Below are positions 34,091-42,688 of a DNA stretch of 43,930 nt, in pieces. Within the stretch, counting starts at the first letter, position 1. Every line of letters begins with the position of its first letter. A program made the position numbers and the translations under genes. The DNA comes from CAZDCZ01 sp964504155 (lineage in GTDB: Bacteria; Bacteroidota; Bacteroidia; Bacteroidales; UBA12077). A model generated the notes under the pieces. It had not been told where the DNA came from. It ran no database searches and was given only the letters and a program-made list of their open reading frames with translations. The stretch lies in assembly GCA_964504155.1 (NCBI GenBank), contig CAZDCZ010000012.1, positions 1 through 43,930 of the forward strand. Direction: 5' to 3'.

Positions 34091-35827
34091 ATGAAAAAAT
34101 TTGAAGAAGTAGGAGTAAATCCCGAAATTTTAAGAGCAATTACTGAATTAGGCTTTGTTGAACCAACGCCAATACAAGAACAGACAATACCGTATTTGTT
34201 AAGTAATAAGAAAGATCTTATTGCAAATGCTCAAACAGGAACAGGAAAAACAGCAGCATTTGGATTGCCAATAGTTCAGCAATCTGATGAAAATTCGAAA
34301 AAAGTGCAAAGCATTATCTTGAGTCCTACACGTGAATTGTGCGTGCAGATAGCAAAAGATATGGATAATTATTCGAAATATTCGAAAAATATTTCGGTAG
34401 TACCTGTATATGGTGGCGCAAGTATAGAAAACCAAATAAATGCCTTAAGAAAAGGAGCTCAAGTAGTTGTTGGAACTCCAGGTAGAGTAATGGACCTTAT
34501 ACGTCGTAAAAAACTTATTTTGTCAGATATTCGTTGGGTAGTGCTCGACGAAGCCGACGAAATGTTAAATATGGGGTTCAAAGAAGATATTGATACTATT
34601 TTATCTGAAACACCAAAAGAAAGACAAACATTGTTGTTTTCTGCAACAATGCCAAAAGGAATTTTGTCTATTGCAAAAAAATATATGAATAACCCCGATG
34701 AAATTACTGTTGGGAAAAAGAATGCCGGTGCAACAAATGTTAATCATCAATATTATGTAGTTAATGCTAAAGATAGATACCTTGCATTAAAACGTATTGT
34801 CGATGTTCATCCGAATATTTATGGTATTATTTTTTGTCGTACTCGTAGAGAAACAAAAGAAATTGCCGATAAGTTAATGCAAGAAGGATATAATGCCGAT
34901 GCAATACATGGAGATCTTTCTCAGTCTCAACGCGATAATGTAATGAGTCGTTTTAGAAAAAAACATCTACAAGTCTTAGTAGCTACCGATGTAGCAGCTC
35001 GTGGCTTAGATGTTAACGATCTTACACATATTATTAATTATAATCTTCCCGACGATATTGAAATTTATATTCACAGAAGTGGAAGAACCGGGCGTGCAGG
35101 TAAAAGCGGAAACTCAATTGCTATTATCCATACAAGAGAGCAAAGAAAAATTAAAGATCTAGAGAATATTGTTGGAAAAACTTTCGAAAGACAACTGGTG
35201 CCTCTAGGCGATGAAGTATGTGAAAAACAATTGTATAAATTTATCGATAGTATAGAAAATGTAAAAGTCGATGATGCTCAGATAGATAAGTTTATTCCTG
35301 CTATTTCAGAAAAACTAGAATGGCTTAGTAGAGAAGATCTTATTAAACATTTTGTGTCGGTTGAATTTAATCGCTTTCTCGATTATTATAAAGGTGCTAG
35401 AGATCTTAATGTTCTTGTTAAAGAAAGAAGTAATAATAAGAGAGATTCAAGGAGAGATTCAAGTAGAGATAGAAGAGGATCTAATAGAAACGATAATAGA
35501 GGAAGTAAAATAAAAGGCGATTTTTCTCGTTTTCATATTAATATTGGTTCAAAAGACGGAATTAAACCTGTAAATGTTATAGGCTTAATAAACGATAATT
35601 GTAAACAAAGAGGTATTGAAATTGGGAAAATCGATATTATGAAAAATTTTGGATTTTTCGAAGTGGAATCTAAGCATGAAAAAGATGTCATTAATGGTTT
35701 TAAAAATAAAAAATTTAACGATGTAGATCTTACTGTGCAAATTGCAAAACAGCACGAACAAACTTTAAAGAGTTCAGATGCTTCTTATACTAAACCTAGA
35801 GCTAAACGTAAACGGAAAAATTCGTAA
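34091..35827 (+). CDS. DEAD-box RNA helicase, CsdA/DbpA type
   Basis: A 578-aa RNA helicase. All core motifs are present: the Q motif PTPIQEQTIP, I AQTGTGKT, Ia PTRELCVQ, Ib TPGRVMD, II LDEADEM, III SAT, IV IIFCRTR, V VATDVAARGLDV and VI HRSGRTGRAGK. After the core comes a dimerisation-like region, a basic Arg/Ser/Asn-rich linker (about 455-480) and a DbpA-type RNA-binding fold (about 485-560; VNVIGLINDNCKQRGIEIGKID). This layout fits CsdA/DeaD-like enzymes acting in ribosome assembly and cold adaptation. The gene has a long structured leader and is closed by a GC-rich hairpin. Confidence 0.93.
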   Translation: MKKFEEVGVNPEILRAITELGFVEPTPIQEQTIPYLLSNKKDLIANAQTGTGKTAAFGLPIVQQSDENSKKVQSIILSPTRELCVQIAKDMDNYSKYSKNISVVPVYGGASIENQINALRKGAQVVVGTPGRVMDLIRRKKLILSDIRWVVLDEADEMLNMGFKEDIDTILSETPKERQTLLFSATMPKGILSIAKKYMNNPDEITVGKKNAGATNVNHQYYVVNAKDRYLALKRIVDVHPNIYGIIFCRTRRETKEIADKLMQEGYNADAIHGDLSQSQRDNVMSRFRKKHLQVLVATDVAARGLDVNDLTHIINYNLPDDIEIYIHRSGRTGRAGKSGNSIAIIHTREQRKIKDLENIVGKTFERQLVPLGDEVCEKQLYKFIDSIENVKVDDAQIDKFIPAISEKLEWLSREDLIKHFVSVEFNRFLDYYKGARDLNVLVKERSNNKRDSRRDSSRDRRGSNRNDNRGSKIKGDFSRFHINIGSKDGIKPVNVIGLINDNCKQRGIEIGKIDIMKNFGFFEVESKHEKDVINGFKNKKFNDVDLTVQIAKQHEQTLKSSDASYTKPRAKRKRKNS

Positions 35828-35853
35828 GAATAGATTTCTATATAAATAGTATT

Positions 35854-35887
35854 AAGCAGCTCGGCATATGTCGGGCTGCTTTGTTTT
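35854..35887 (+). terminator. Rho-independent terminator after the helicase gene
   Basis: AAGCAGCTCGGC pairs with the complement ending in GGGCTGCTT (with G-U pairs) around ATAT, followed by TGTTTTT. This is the most GC-rich terminator stem in the window. Confidence 0.85.
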
Positions 35888-36012
35888 TATAATCATATAT
35901 TTTTTAATGTTTTATAGCATTTTAAGACTAATGATTTTATTATATCAATATTTCAAATTATTTTAGCATAAATTTAAAAAAAAGGAATAAATAAACTTTA
36001 GTTTTAACGCTG

Positions 36013-36048
36013 GGCACATATTTATGTTAAACAAATTGATATTGTGCC
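36013..36048. promoter_or_regulatory. Inverted repeat overlapping the lpdA promoter region
   Basis: GGCACA and TGTGCC are placed 24 nt apart, with TAT/ATA extending the symmetry after one bulge. The right arm runs into GCCTTTG, a near match to the -7 box (TGCCTTTG). It may be an operator; no regulator is nearby. Confidence 0.35.
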
Positions 36049-36065
36049 TTTGAAAAAATACTTAT

Positions 36066-37457
36066 ATGAATTACGATCTTATAATAATAGGTAGTGGTCC
36101 CGGAGGATATGTTGCGGCAATTAGAGCTTCGCAATTAGGAATAAAAGTTGCTGTTGTTGAACGTTCAGAGATAGGTGGAATATGCTTAAATTGGGGATGT
36201 ATTCCAACAAAATCGCTTTTAAAAAGTGCGCAAGTATATAAATATTTAACTCATGCCAACGAGTATGGTGTTATAGCCGAAGGAGAAATTATTCCCGATT
36301 TTGAGCAAATGGTTACTAGAAGTCGCGGTGTTGCCGATAATATGAGTAAGGGAGTTCAATTTTTATTTAAGAAAAATAAAATTGAACATATTCAAGGTAT
36401 TGGCAAATTAATAGATAATAAGACGATTGAAGTTACCGATAAAGAAGGAAATAAATCGAATGTTAAAGCCGACAAGATTATTCTTGCAACCGGAGCTCGA
36501 TCAAAAGAATTGCTAAGTTTAAAGCAGGACGGTAAAAAAATAATAGGATATCGCGAAGCTTTAACTTTGTCTAAAAAACCAAAATCGATGATTGTGGTTG
36601 GATCCGGAGCTATTGGGAGTGAGTTTGCAAATTTTTATAACTCTATAGGAACTAAAGTAACATTAATAGAATTTTTACCAAATATTGTGCCTAACGAAGA
36701 CGAAGAAGTATCCCGTACTTTAGCTCGCTCTTTTAAGAAAGCAGGAATAAAAATAATGACAAAAGCGTCTGTAGAATCTGTCGATACTACCGAGAATTTA
36801 TGTAAAGTAACAATTAAAACAAAAAAAGGAGAAGAAATTGTCGAAGCAGAAATTGTTCTTTCTGCTGTTGGAATAACACCTAATATCGAAAATTTAGGAA
36901 TCGAAGACTTGGGAATTGAACTCGAAAAAGGAAAAATAAAGGTAGATGAGTATTATAGAACAAATATTTCCGGAATATATGCTATTGGGGATATTGTTCA
37001 TGGTCCTGCACTTGCTCATGTTGCTTCTGCCGAAGGAATTGCATGTGTTGAGAAAATTGCTGATGTAAAAACAGAAACAGTTGATTATAACAATATTCCG
37101 GGATGTACTTACACTAATCCGGAAGTTGCTTCTATGGGACTTACCGATAAAATGGCTATTGAAGCTGGTTACGAAGTTAAAATAGGAAAATTCCCTTTTA
37201 TGGCATCAGGAAAAGCCGCTGCTGCAGGCGAAAAAGAAGGTTTTGTAAAATTAATATTCGATGCTAAATCCGACAAATTGCTTGGAGCTCATATGATTGG
37301 AGCTAATGTAACAGAGATGATTGCCGGCTTAATTGTAGGAAAAAAAATGAACATTACTGCTCACGAACTTATTAAATCTATTCATCCTCATCCAACAATG
37401 TCGGAAGCAATTATGGAAGCTGCAGCAGATACTCACGATGAGGCTATTCATATTTAA
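36066..37457 (+). CDS. lpdA: Dihydrolipoyl dehydrogenase
   Basis: A 463-aa E3 flavoprotein that reoxidises dihydrolipoamide in 2-oxoacid dehydrogenase or glycine-cleavage complexes, using FAD and NAD. The FAD loop GSGPGGYVAAIRA, the redox-active disulfide CLNWGC (Cys40 and Cys45), the NAD loop GSGAIGSEFANF, the second FAD motif YAIGDIV and the C-terminal catalytic HPHPTMSE are all present. There is no N-terminal lipoyl domain. It stands alone, with no E1/E2 genes nearby, so its complex is encoded elsewhere. Confidence 0.95.
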   Translation: MNYDLIIIGSGPGGYVAAIRASQLGIKVAVVERSEIGGICLNWGCIPTKSLLKSAQVYKYLTHANEYGVIAEGEIIPDFEQMVTRSRGVADNMSKGVQFLFKKNKIEHIQGIGKLIDNKTIEVTDKEGNKSNVKADKIILATGARSKELLSLKQDGKKIIGYREALTLSKKPKSMIVVGSGAIGSEFANFYNSIGTKVTLIEFLPNIVPNEDEEVSRTLARSFKKAGIKIMTKASVESVDTTENLCKVTIKTKKGEEIVEAEIVLSAVGITPNIENLGIEDLGIELEKGKIKVDEYYRTNISGIYAIGDIVHGPALAHVASAEGIACVEKIADVKTETVDYNNIPGCTYTNPEVASMGLTDKMAIEAGYEVKIGKFPFMASGKAAAAGEKEGFVKLIFDAKSDKLLGAHMIGANVTEMIAGLIVGKKMNITAHELIKSIHPHPTMSEAIMEAAADTHDEAIHI

Positions 37458-37617
37458 GATTTACAGTAAATGTTTAAATCAGGATTAATTTAAAAAATGA
37501 TTAAACGAAAATGATTTTTTTTAATCATAGTATATGTAATTTTAATTATACGATTATATTAAATCATCGTCTATAATTTTTGGTAAAAAATAGTATCAAT
37601 TAAAAATGTAAAATATT

Positions 37618-39000
37618 ATGAAACGTGTATTGCTAATTATTACTGTATTAGTTTGTTCGATTAGTACCTCGCTTTTTGCTCAGAAAAATATTAATTCTAG
37701 CGCTCTTAACGAGATAAAAGCATCTTTTGTTAAAGATGAATATACTAAATCAGCTATGAATGCTGTATCAACAAATAATATTAAAGACTTAGTTCTTAAT
37801 AGAGAAAATGTTGGAACTGTCGATCATTATTTTAAATATAAGATTGATGTAAGTGGTATAACAAATCAAAAAAGTTCGGGAAGATGTTGGATGTTTACAA
37901 GTTTAAATATTTTTCGACCACTTGTTATGAAGAAGCTTAATGTAAGCTCTTTCGAGTTTTCTGAGAATTACTTATATTTCTGGGATATATTTGAAAAAGC
38001 AAATTTGTTTCTCGATAATATTATAGAAACAGCCGATAAGCAAATAGAGAATCGATATGTCGACCATTATTTTTCGTCTCCGGTTGACGATGGTGGTGTA
38101 TGGAACTCATTTTCGAATTTAGTTGTAAAGTATGGTGCTGTTCCAAAGGAAGTTATGCCAGAAACAAATTCAAGTTCAAATACTCGCTTTATGATTCGCA
38201 TGATTAATAGAAAACTACGCGAAGATGGTTTAGAATTACGAAATCTTATAGAGAACGGAACAAAAAAGAAAAATGCTTATCTTACTAAAGTATATATGTT
38301 AAAAGATATATATAGAATGTTAGCTATAAATCTTGGAGAACCACCAGCAAAATTCTATTGGAGGTATAAAGATAAAAATGGAAAGATTAGTGAATTAAGA
38401 GAATATACCCCTCAAGGTTTTGTTAAAGAAGTTCTTCCCGAAACTATTTTCGGCGATTATGTTATGTTAATGAACGATCCTACTCGTGAGTATTTCAAAT
38501 ATTACGAAATAGAAAATTACAGAAATGTTGAAGAAGGAGTAAATTGGAAATATATAAATCTTCCAAACAAAGATTTAAAGCGCATGGCTGTTGAGTCGAT
38601 AAAAAATAACGAAGTAATGTATGCATCTTGCGATGTTGGCAAGCAGCTAAATAGTGATGAAGGAATATTAGATGTTAATAATTACGATTTTGAAGCAATT
38701 TATGGAGTTAAGTTTGGAATGAATAAGAAGCAAAGAATCCTTTCCGGAGAGAGTGGTTCATCTCATGGAATGGCTCTTGTAGCTGTAGATGTTGACGAGA
38801 ACGAAAATCCTGTAAAATGGCAATTCGAAAATAGTTGGGGACCCGATAGAGGACATAATGGATATTTAACTTTTACCGATGAGTGGTTCGATAATTATGT
38901 GTTTAGATTAGTTATTAATAAACGATTTATCGATAAGAAGATATTAGAAATTCTTGAACAAGAACCAATTTTGTTACCACCTTGGGATCCTATGTCATAG
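37618..39000 (+). CDS. Secreted C1 family peptidase (aminopeptidase C/bleomycin hydrolase type)
   Basis: A 460-aa papain-fold cysteine peptidase of the PepC/bleomycin hydrolase branch. A signal peptide (about 1-21, ending LFAQ) indicates export, unlike cytosolic PepC. Catalytic residues are seen: oxyanion Gln84 and nucleophile Cys90 in NQKSSGRCWMF, His383 in SGSSHGMALVAV and Asn405 in QFENSWG. NYLYFWDIFEKAN and DDGGVWNSFSNLVVKYG are typical of the branch. The C-terminus ends EPILLPPWDPMS. In bleomycin hydrolases the tail sits in the active site and sets aminopeptidase specificity, so the same is likely here. A clear terminator follows. Confidence 0.92.
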   Translation: MKRVLLIITVLVCSISTSLFAQKNINSSALNEIKASFVKDEYTKSAMNAVSTNNIKDLVLNRENVGTVDHYFKYKIDVSGITNQKSSGRCWMFTSLNIFRPLVMKKLNVSSFEFSENYLYFWDIFEKANLFLDNIIETADKQIENRYVDHYFSSPVDDGGVWNSFSNLVVKYGAVPKEVMPETNSSSNTRFMIRMINRKLREDGLELRNLIENGTKKKNAYLTKVYMLKDIYRMLAINLGEPPAKFYWRYKDKNGKISELREYTPQGFVKEVLPETIFGDYVMLMNDPTREYFKYYEIENYRNVEEGVNWKYINLPNKDLKRMAVESIKNNEVMYASCDVGKQLNSDEGILDVNNYDFEAIYGVKFGMNKKQRILSGESGSSHGMALVAVDVDENENPVKWQFENSWGPDRGHNGYLTFTDEWFDNYVFRLVINKRFIDKKILEILEQEPILLPPWDPMS

Positions 39001-39024
39001 TTTATTTAATTAAGAAAAAATAAT

Positions 39025-39063
39025 AAAAAGAGATTGTAGCAGACTTGTTACAAGCTCTTTTTT
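39025..39063. terminator. Terminator between the C1 peptidase and the minus-strand small gene
   Basis: AAAAAGAG pairs with CTCTTTTT, then TTGTA with TACAA after one mismatch, around a short loop. A- and T-runs on the two sides allow it to work for both convergent transcripts. Confidence 0.8.
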
Positions 39064-39090
39064 GCATTATTGAGGATTTGGGTAATTTAT

Positions 39091-39252
39091 TTACTTTGTT
39101 TGTTCAACTCTAGCACTAAAAATCTCTTTTGTATAACTGCTTTGCAATAAAGCTACTAAGAATGATATTGTTACAATTGCAAAAATTATTATAACACCCA
39201 AACTTAAGCTATTGGTAGAATGTTTTGTGCGTGTGTTTATTGAAGTATTCAT
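39091..39252 (-). CDS. Small single-pass membrane protein (53 aa)
   Basis: A 53-aa frame starting MNTSINTRTKHSTN. One strong membrane helix (about 17-37; SLGVIIIFAIVTISFLVALL) is followed by a charged tail SARVEQTK. Its ATG lies 5 nt after the stop of the serpin-like gene on the same strand, so the two are probably co-transcribed; it ends just before the terminator at 39.06 kb. A basic N-terminus suggests the tail faces out. I do not recognise a family. It fills the gap exactly between serpin stop and terminator, which argues that it is real. Confidence 0.6.
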   Translation of the reverse strand: MNTSINTRTKHSTNSLSLGVIIIFAIVTISFLVALLQSSYTKEIFSARVEQTK

Positions 39253-39257
39253 AATAT

Positions 39258-40451
39258 TTAATTTATATTTTGTGGAGCGTAAATTAATCCGTTAAATATT
39301 ATACAATTAGAAGAATTCTCTTTAATCGCATAGAAAAAGGGTTTGTTAATACATAAACTAATTGTTTCGGAAGTGTTAAACTGTTCAGTATTCGAAAATA
39401 TTGCGTTAGAATCAGAAAAAATTACTTTATTACTACCGAAAATAATCGAAGATAAATCGCCAAGACTATTAGAGATAGCCGAAAAATTATTCTCTTCTAA
39501 TGTATTATCTAATCCTATCGACTCAAGAATATCTGTTAAATTTGTTGAATATTCAATTTCTAAATATGGAATACTAAGATTTATTGTTTTCCGTTCAAAT
39601 TTTGAATTCCATGCTTCCCAGTTTGTGCAATTAAGCTTAGTTAAAATGTCATTTATTGTTTTAGTTTGTTTTGGTAAGATTATTACAACATTATAGTTGC
39701 TGTTATCCGAAGGAATACTAACAATTTCCATATCTTCAAAAGACAGATAATCATATGTTTCAGTAGTATTCATATATTTTGTTTGAACAATATTATCATC
39801 TGTTATATAAAACGATTCATTGTAGGAATTATGGAAATTATGTTCCCACGATAAATTGTAAAAAGATGCATTTGCATAAATAATTTGATTGGTTTCTATT
39901 TCGTTATCATAAAAATTATTAAATATGCTAGTTCTAGAATTTAGCATTGCCCAATTGTTAATGCTATCTTTAATACAGGTATTAAAATTGATATTTTTAA
40001 TTTCTGTATTTAAAAAAAATTTTGTAAGATTCGAATAAGTAGAATTTATGTCGATATTGTTATCAATCCAAAGCGAGTTTTTATATTGTAAATTTGTACT
40101 TGAACTATTTGCCGCAAACGATTCTAATATTTTTTTATAAGAATTGTTTATTTCATCTGTATTTAGGCTATTTAAATCTAAGAATTTTGCAATTTTATAT
40201 TTTGTATTTTCATCACATCCATTATATAATGCTGTAATTGAAATTGATGTTGAAAGCGGGGAAATTGAGATGTTATTATTATCAGAATTAATTTCTTTTA
40301 AAATAGAAAAACCAAGTTTATTAATAGACGAAATAATTTCTGTTTCATTATCATCGAATATTATCGAGCCTAAATCTATAGAATCAGTTTCACACGATAA
40401 TCCTAACATTAGAAAAAAGTAAAGTATTATTGTTTTATTTTTTTTTATCAT
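39258..40451 (-). CDS. Serpin-like lipoprotein
   Basis: A 397-aa lipoprotein (lipobox LGLSC, Cys20) with a serpin domain from about residue 40. Matching parts are NISISPLSTSISITALYNG (the usual SPxSIxxAL helix), NSLWID, INNWAMLNSRTSIFNNF, IIYANASFYNLSWEHNF, VVIILPKQ and the end INKPFFYAIKENSSNCIIFNGLIYAP. Active serpins have a Glu-Glu-Gly-Thr and Ala-rich hinge before the reactive loop. Here that stretch (about 335-365) reads GSNKVIFSDSNAIFSNTEQF and appears shortened, so protease trapping may be lost or changed. It is followed by a 53-aa membrane protein gene and shares a divergent promoter region with an ECF sigma gene. Confidence 0.85.
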   Translation of the reverse strand: MIKKNKTIILYFFLMLGLSCETDSIDLGSIIFDDNETEIISSINKLGFSILKEINSDNNNISISPLSTSISITALYNGCDENTKYKIAKFLDLNSLNTDEINNSYKKILESFAANSSSTNLQYKNSLWIDNNIDINSTYSNLTKFFLNTEIKNINFNTCIKDSINNWAMLNSRTSIFNNFYDNEIETNQIIYANASFYNLSWEHNFHNSYNESFYITDDNIVQTKYMNTTETYDYLSFEDMEIVSIPSDNSNYNVVIILPKQTKTINDILTKLNCTNWEAWNSKFERKTINLSIPYLEIEYSTNLTDILESIGLDNTLEENNFSAISNSLGDLSSIIFGSNKVIFSDSNAIFSNTEQFNTSETISLCINKPFFYAIKENSSNCIIFNGLIYAPQNIN

Positions 40452-40494
40452 TATGATAACTAGTTATTTGTATTAATTTGTCGAGCGTTAATTA

Positions 40495-40525
40495 TTAGAT
40501 GCAAATATTCACAAAAAGGTTGCGT
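40495..40525 (-). promoter_or_regulatory. Candidate ECF-type promoter for the serpin operon
   Basis: On the minus strand it reads ACGCAACC, 16 nt, then CATCTAA. The AAC in the -35 part is the general ECF feature. It has the same two boxes and the same 16-nt spacer as the plus-strand promoter before the sigma gene, and starts about 44 nt before the serpin ATG. Confidence 0.6.
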
Positions 40526-40553
40526 AAGATTGATTTTAATTTGTGTGTTTTTA

Positions 40554-40584
40554 ACGCAACCATATTTAATAAATAAACATCTTA
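40554..40584 (+). promoter_or_regulatory. Candidate ECF-type promoter for the sigma/beta-barrel operon
   Basis: ACGCAACC (40554-40561), 16 nt, CATCTTA (40578-40584). It mirrors the serpin promoter and suggests the sigma factor drives its own gene. A housekeeping-type box TAAATTTG at 40641-40648 lies nearer to the start and could give basal expression. Confidence 0.6.
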
Positions 40585-40675
40585 TTAATGTCTAGAATTA
40601 TTTTTAAGAATAGCATGCTTTTTGTTCAATTAAAATTACTTAAATTTGTAATGGTTTAATTGGGGAAAAGGTATT

Positions 40676-41230
40676 TTGGAAATTAGTAAAGAAATAATAA
40701 AGTCATGTATTAAAGGCAAACGCGATGCACAAAAAAAACTGTATCAAATGTATGCAGATAAGATGTATGGTGTGTGTTTGCGGTATGCCGATAATAAAGA
40801 CGACGCTAATGATATTCTTCAAGATGGCTTTATAAAAGTATTTAGTAATATAAAAAAATATTCGTTTAAAGGTTCTTTCGAAGGATGGATAAGGAGAATA
40901 ATAGTAAATACAGCTCTCGAAAGATTTAGAGATAAAAATTATTTGTTTGCAGTAAATAATGAATGTAAAATAGAAAATTTTGATTGCGAGTATAATCATG
41001 TTATTGAAGAAATCTCTGTAAAAGATATTTTTAATATCATTAATACACTAACACCTCAATACAAAACAGTATTTAATTTATATGTTATTGAAGGATATTC
41101 GCATAAAGAAATTGCCGATTTGTTAAATATAAAAGAAGGAACATCAAAATCGAATCTTTCAAGAGCACGAGAAATATTGCAAAAGAAAGTAACCCAAAAT
41201 AATAGAATAAAAGTTAGTAGTGTTTATTAA
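40676..41230 (+). CDS. ECF RNA polymerase sigma factor
   Basis: A 184-aa ECF sigma factor. Region 2 (about 18-85): AQKKLYQMYADKMYGVCLRYA, DDANDILQDGFIKVFSNI and FEGWIRRIIVNTALERFR. Region 4 (about 120-175): NTLTPQYKTVFNLYVIEGYSHKEIADLLNIKEGTSKSNLSRARE. The start is TTG with a good purine-rich ribosome site (GGGGAAAAGG) just before it. The barrel gene begins directly after its stop. A mirrored promoter pair upstream suggests autoregulation together with the serpin operon. No separate anti-sigma gene is seen; the N-terminal part of the next protein may play that part. Confidence 0.93.
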   Translation: MEISKEIIKSCIKGKRDAQKKLYQMYADKMYGVCLRYADNKDDANDILQDGFIKVFSNIKKYSFKGSFEGWIRRIIVNTALERFRDKNYLFAVNNECKIENFDCEYNHVIEEISVKDIFNIINTLTPQYKTVFNLYVIEGYSHKEIADLLNIKEGTSKSNLSRAREILQKKVTQNNRIKVSSVY

Positions 41231-42595
41231 ATGAATAAAATAGAAATGAATAGCGACCACATTATTAAACATAAGTTTAATGAGTATTCCGAAACGCCTC
41301 CTAAGGATGTTTGGAATAATATCGATAGTTATCTATCAGGTAAGAGGCTTGCTAAAAGAAAATTTGTATTTAAGATTGCTGCATCTATTACTATTTTATT
41401 TATTGTGGGAGGGGGATTCTTTATTACACAGAATGCTCTTTTGAAGAAAATTGTTGTTTCTGAAAATAGAATAATTAAAAATAAACAAGTAGAAAAAAAT
41501 ATTGTTTACGACGAAAAAGATAATATTGCCGACAAGAATAGTGAAGCAGTAATTTCTAAGAAACAAAAGAATAAGATAGAACCTAGTTTGCCTAAAAGAT
41601 ATATAAAAGTATACAATAATAATGTAGAGAAAAATAATTTGATAGCTTATCAAAAGATAGAATATATTAAACCTATTCCTATAAAGATAAAAAAAAGAAT
41701 TAACACTATTGCAAACAAATCTCTTATTAGGGAAAATATTATAAAGAAAAACGATGACTTTCAATTTAACTTAATAGCCGAGAATACTATAAAAAATAAA
41801 AAATCGAAAAATTATAAAATTACTGTTGGCGGACAATTTTCTCCAACATATTCGTACAGGCATTTGGGGTCATCGGTTAATAATCGAAATTATTATAATA
41901 GTGTAGAAAATGGAGTATTAACTTTCTCGGGAGGTTTTACAGTTCAAGTCGAGACAAATAAAAGATTATCTGTGCAAACAGGAATATATTATGCATCAAA
42001 CGGACAACAATTAAACCAAATAAATACTTATTCAAACATTGCATATAATCAGAGAAATATGGATGATAACTCAAGTTTTGTAAAAGAAAACTCTTTTGTT
42101 ATTGGTAATTCTTTAGGAGATGTGCAATTTAATTCAAAATATGTATTTGTCGATCAAACTTATGTTAGAGTTGATGTAGCATCTTCTAATAAAATATTCT
42201 TCGATAGTAATAATCCAAATTTTTATGATATTGGAGCTAGAATTATTCAATCATACAATTATATAGAAATTCCATTTTTATTAAAATATAAATTAATCGA
42301 TAAAGATATTGATTTTAGTATTTTGGGAGGATTAAGTACAAATATGCTCGTAGGAAATAATGTTTTTTTGCAATACGATGGTAAAAAAGAAAGAATTGGA
42401 GAAACAGCAAACTTACAGAAGATTAATTATAGTAGTACTATGGGATTTGGCATTGAATATTCTATTTTTAATAATATTAGAGTAAAGTTAGAACCTACAA
42501 TTAATTACTATTTAAACTCAATTAGTAATAATTCAAGTATTGATTCTCATCCATATTCGATTGCTGTTTTTTCTGGCATAAATTACACATTTTAA
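41231..42595 (+). CDS. Membrane-anchored protein with outer-membrane beta-barrel C-terminus
   Basis: A 454-aa protein of mixed layout. Residues 1-45 are cytoplasmic-looking and carry the segment EYSETPPKDVWNNI, found at the N-terminus of ECF-linked Bacteroidota proteins. A membrane helix follows (about 46-66; FKIAASITILFIVGGGFFIT). Residues of about 67-190 are a Lys/Asn-rich linker. From about 195 an outer-membrane barrel of porin-like type runs to the terminal Phe (SGINYTF), with GGQFSPTYSYR, FIVQVETNKRLSVQTGIYYAS-like strands and IEIPFLLKYKL. Such proteins may link the envelope to the sigma factor. The ATG abuts the sigma stop, so they are one operon. Confidence 0.8.
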   Translation: MNKIEMNSDHIIKHKFNEYSETPPKDVWNNIDSYLSGKRLAKRKFVFKIAASITILFIVGGGFFITQNALLKKIVVSENRIIKNKQVEKNIVYDEKDNIADKNSEAVISKKQKNKIEPSLPKRYIKVYNNNVEKNNLIAYQKIEYIKPIPIKIKKRINTIANKSLIRENIIKKNDDFQFNLIAENTIKNKKSKNYKITVGGQFSPTYSYRHLGSSVNNRNYYNSVENGVLTFSGGFTVQVETNKRLSVQTGIYYASNGQQLNQINTYSNIAYNQRNMDDNSSFVKENSFVIGNSLGDVQFNSKYVFVDQTYVRVDVASSNKIFFDSNNPNFYDIGARIIQSYNYIEIPFLLKYKLIDKDIDFSILGGLSTNMLVGNNVFLQYDGKKERIGETANLQKINYSSTMGFGIEYSIFNNIRVKLEPTINYYLNSISNNSSIDSHPYSIAVFSGINYTF

Positions 42596-42628
42596 AGAGT
42601 ATCCTTCTTCTTTCTGTTTTAAAAAAGT

Positions 42629-42636
42629 TAATTTTG
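42629..42636 (+). promoter_or_regulatory. Candidate -7 box for the MltD-like gene
   Basis: TAATTTTG fits TAnnTTTG, 53 nt before the ATG of the broken transglycosylase gene. No -33 element seen. Confidence 0.38.
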
Positions 42637-42688
42637 TACCTTTTATTTTTAAGATACAAGAAAAATATATTGTATTAATTCATAACTT

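Noticed and set aside
37497..37528. Inverted repeat ATGATTAAA/TTTAATCAT after lpdA
   Set aside because: AT-only stem with no T-run after it; too weak to call a terminator.
40518..40561. GGTTGCGT/ACGCAACC read as a terminator hairpin
   Set aside because: The arms are better explained as two back-to-back -35 boxes, since each is followed at 16 nt by CATCTWA, and no T-run follows.
41396..41764. 122-codon antisense frame in the barrel gene
   Set aside because: Very Ile/Phe/Tyr-rich because it reads Lys/Asn-rich linker codons backwards; no start signals.
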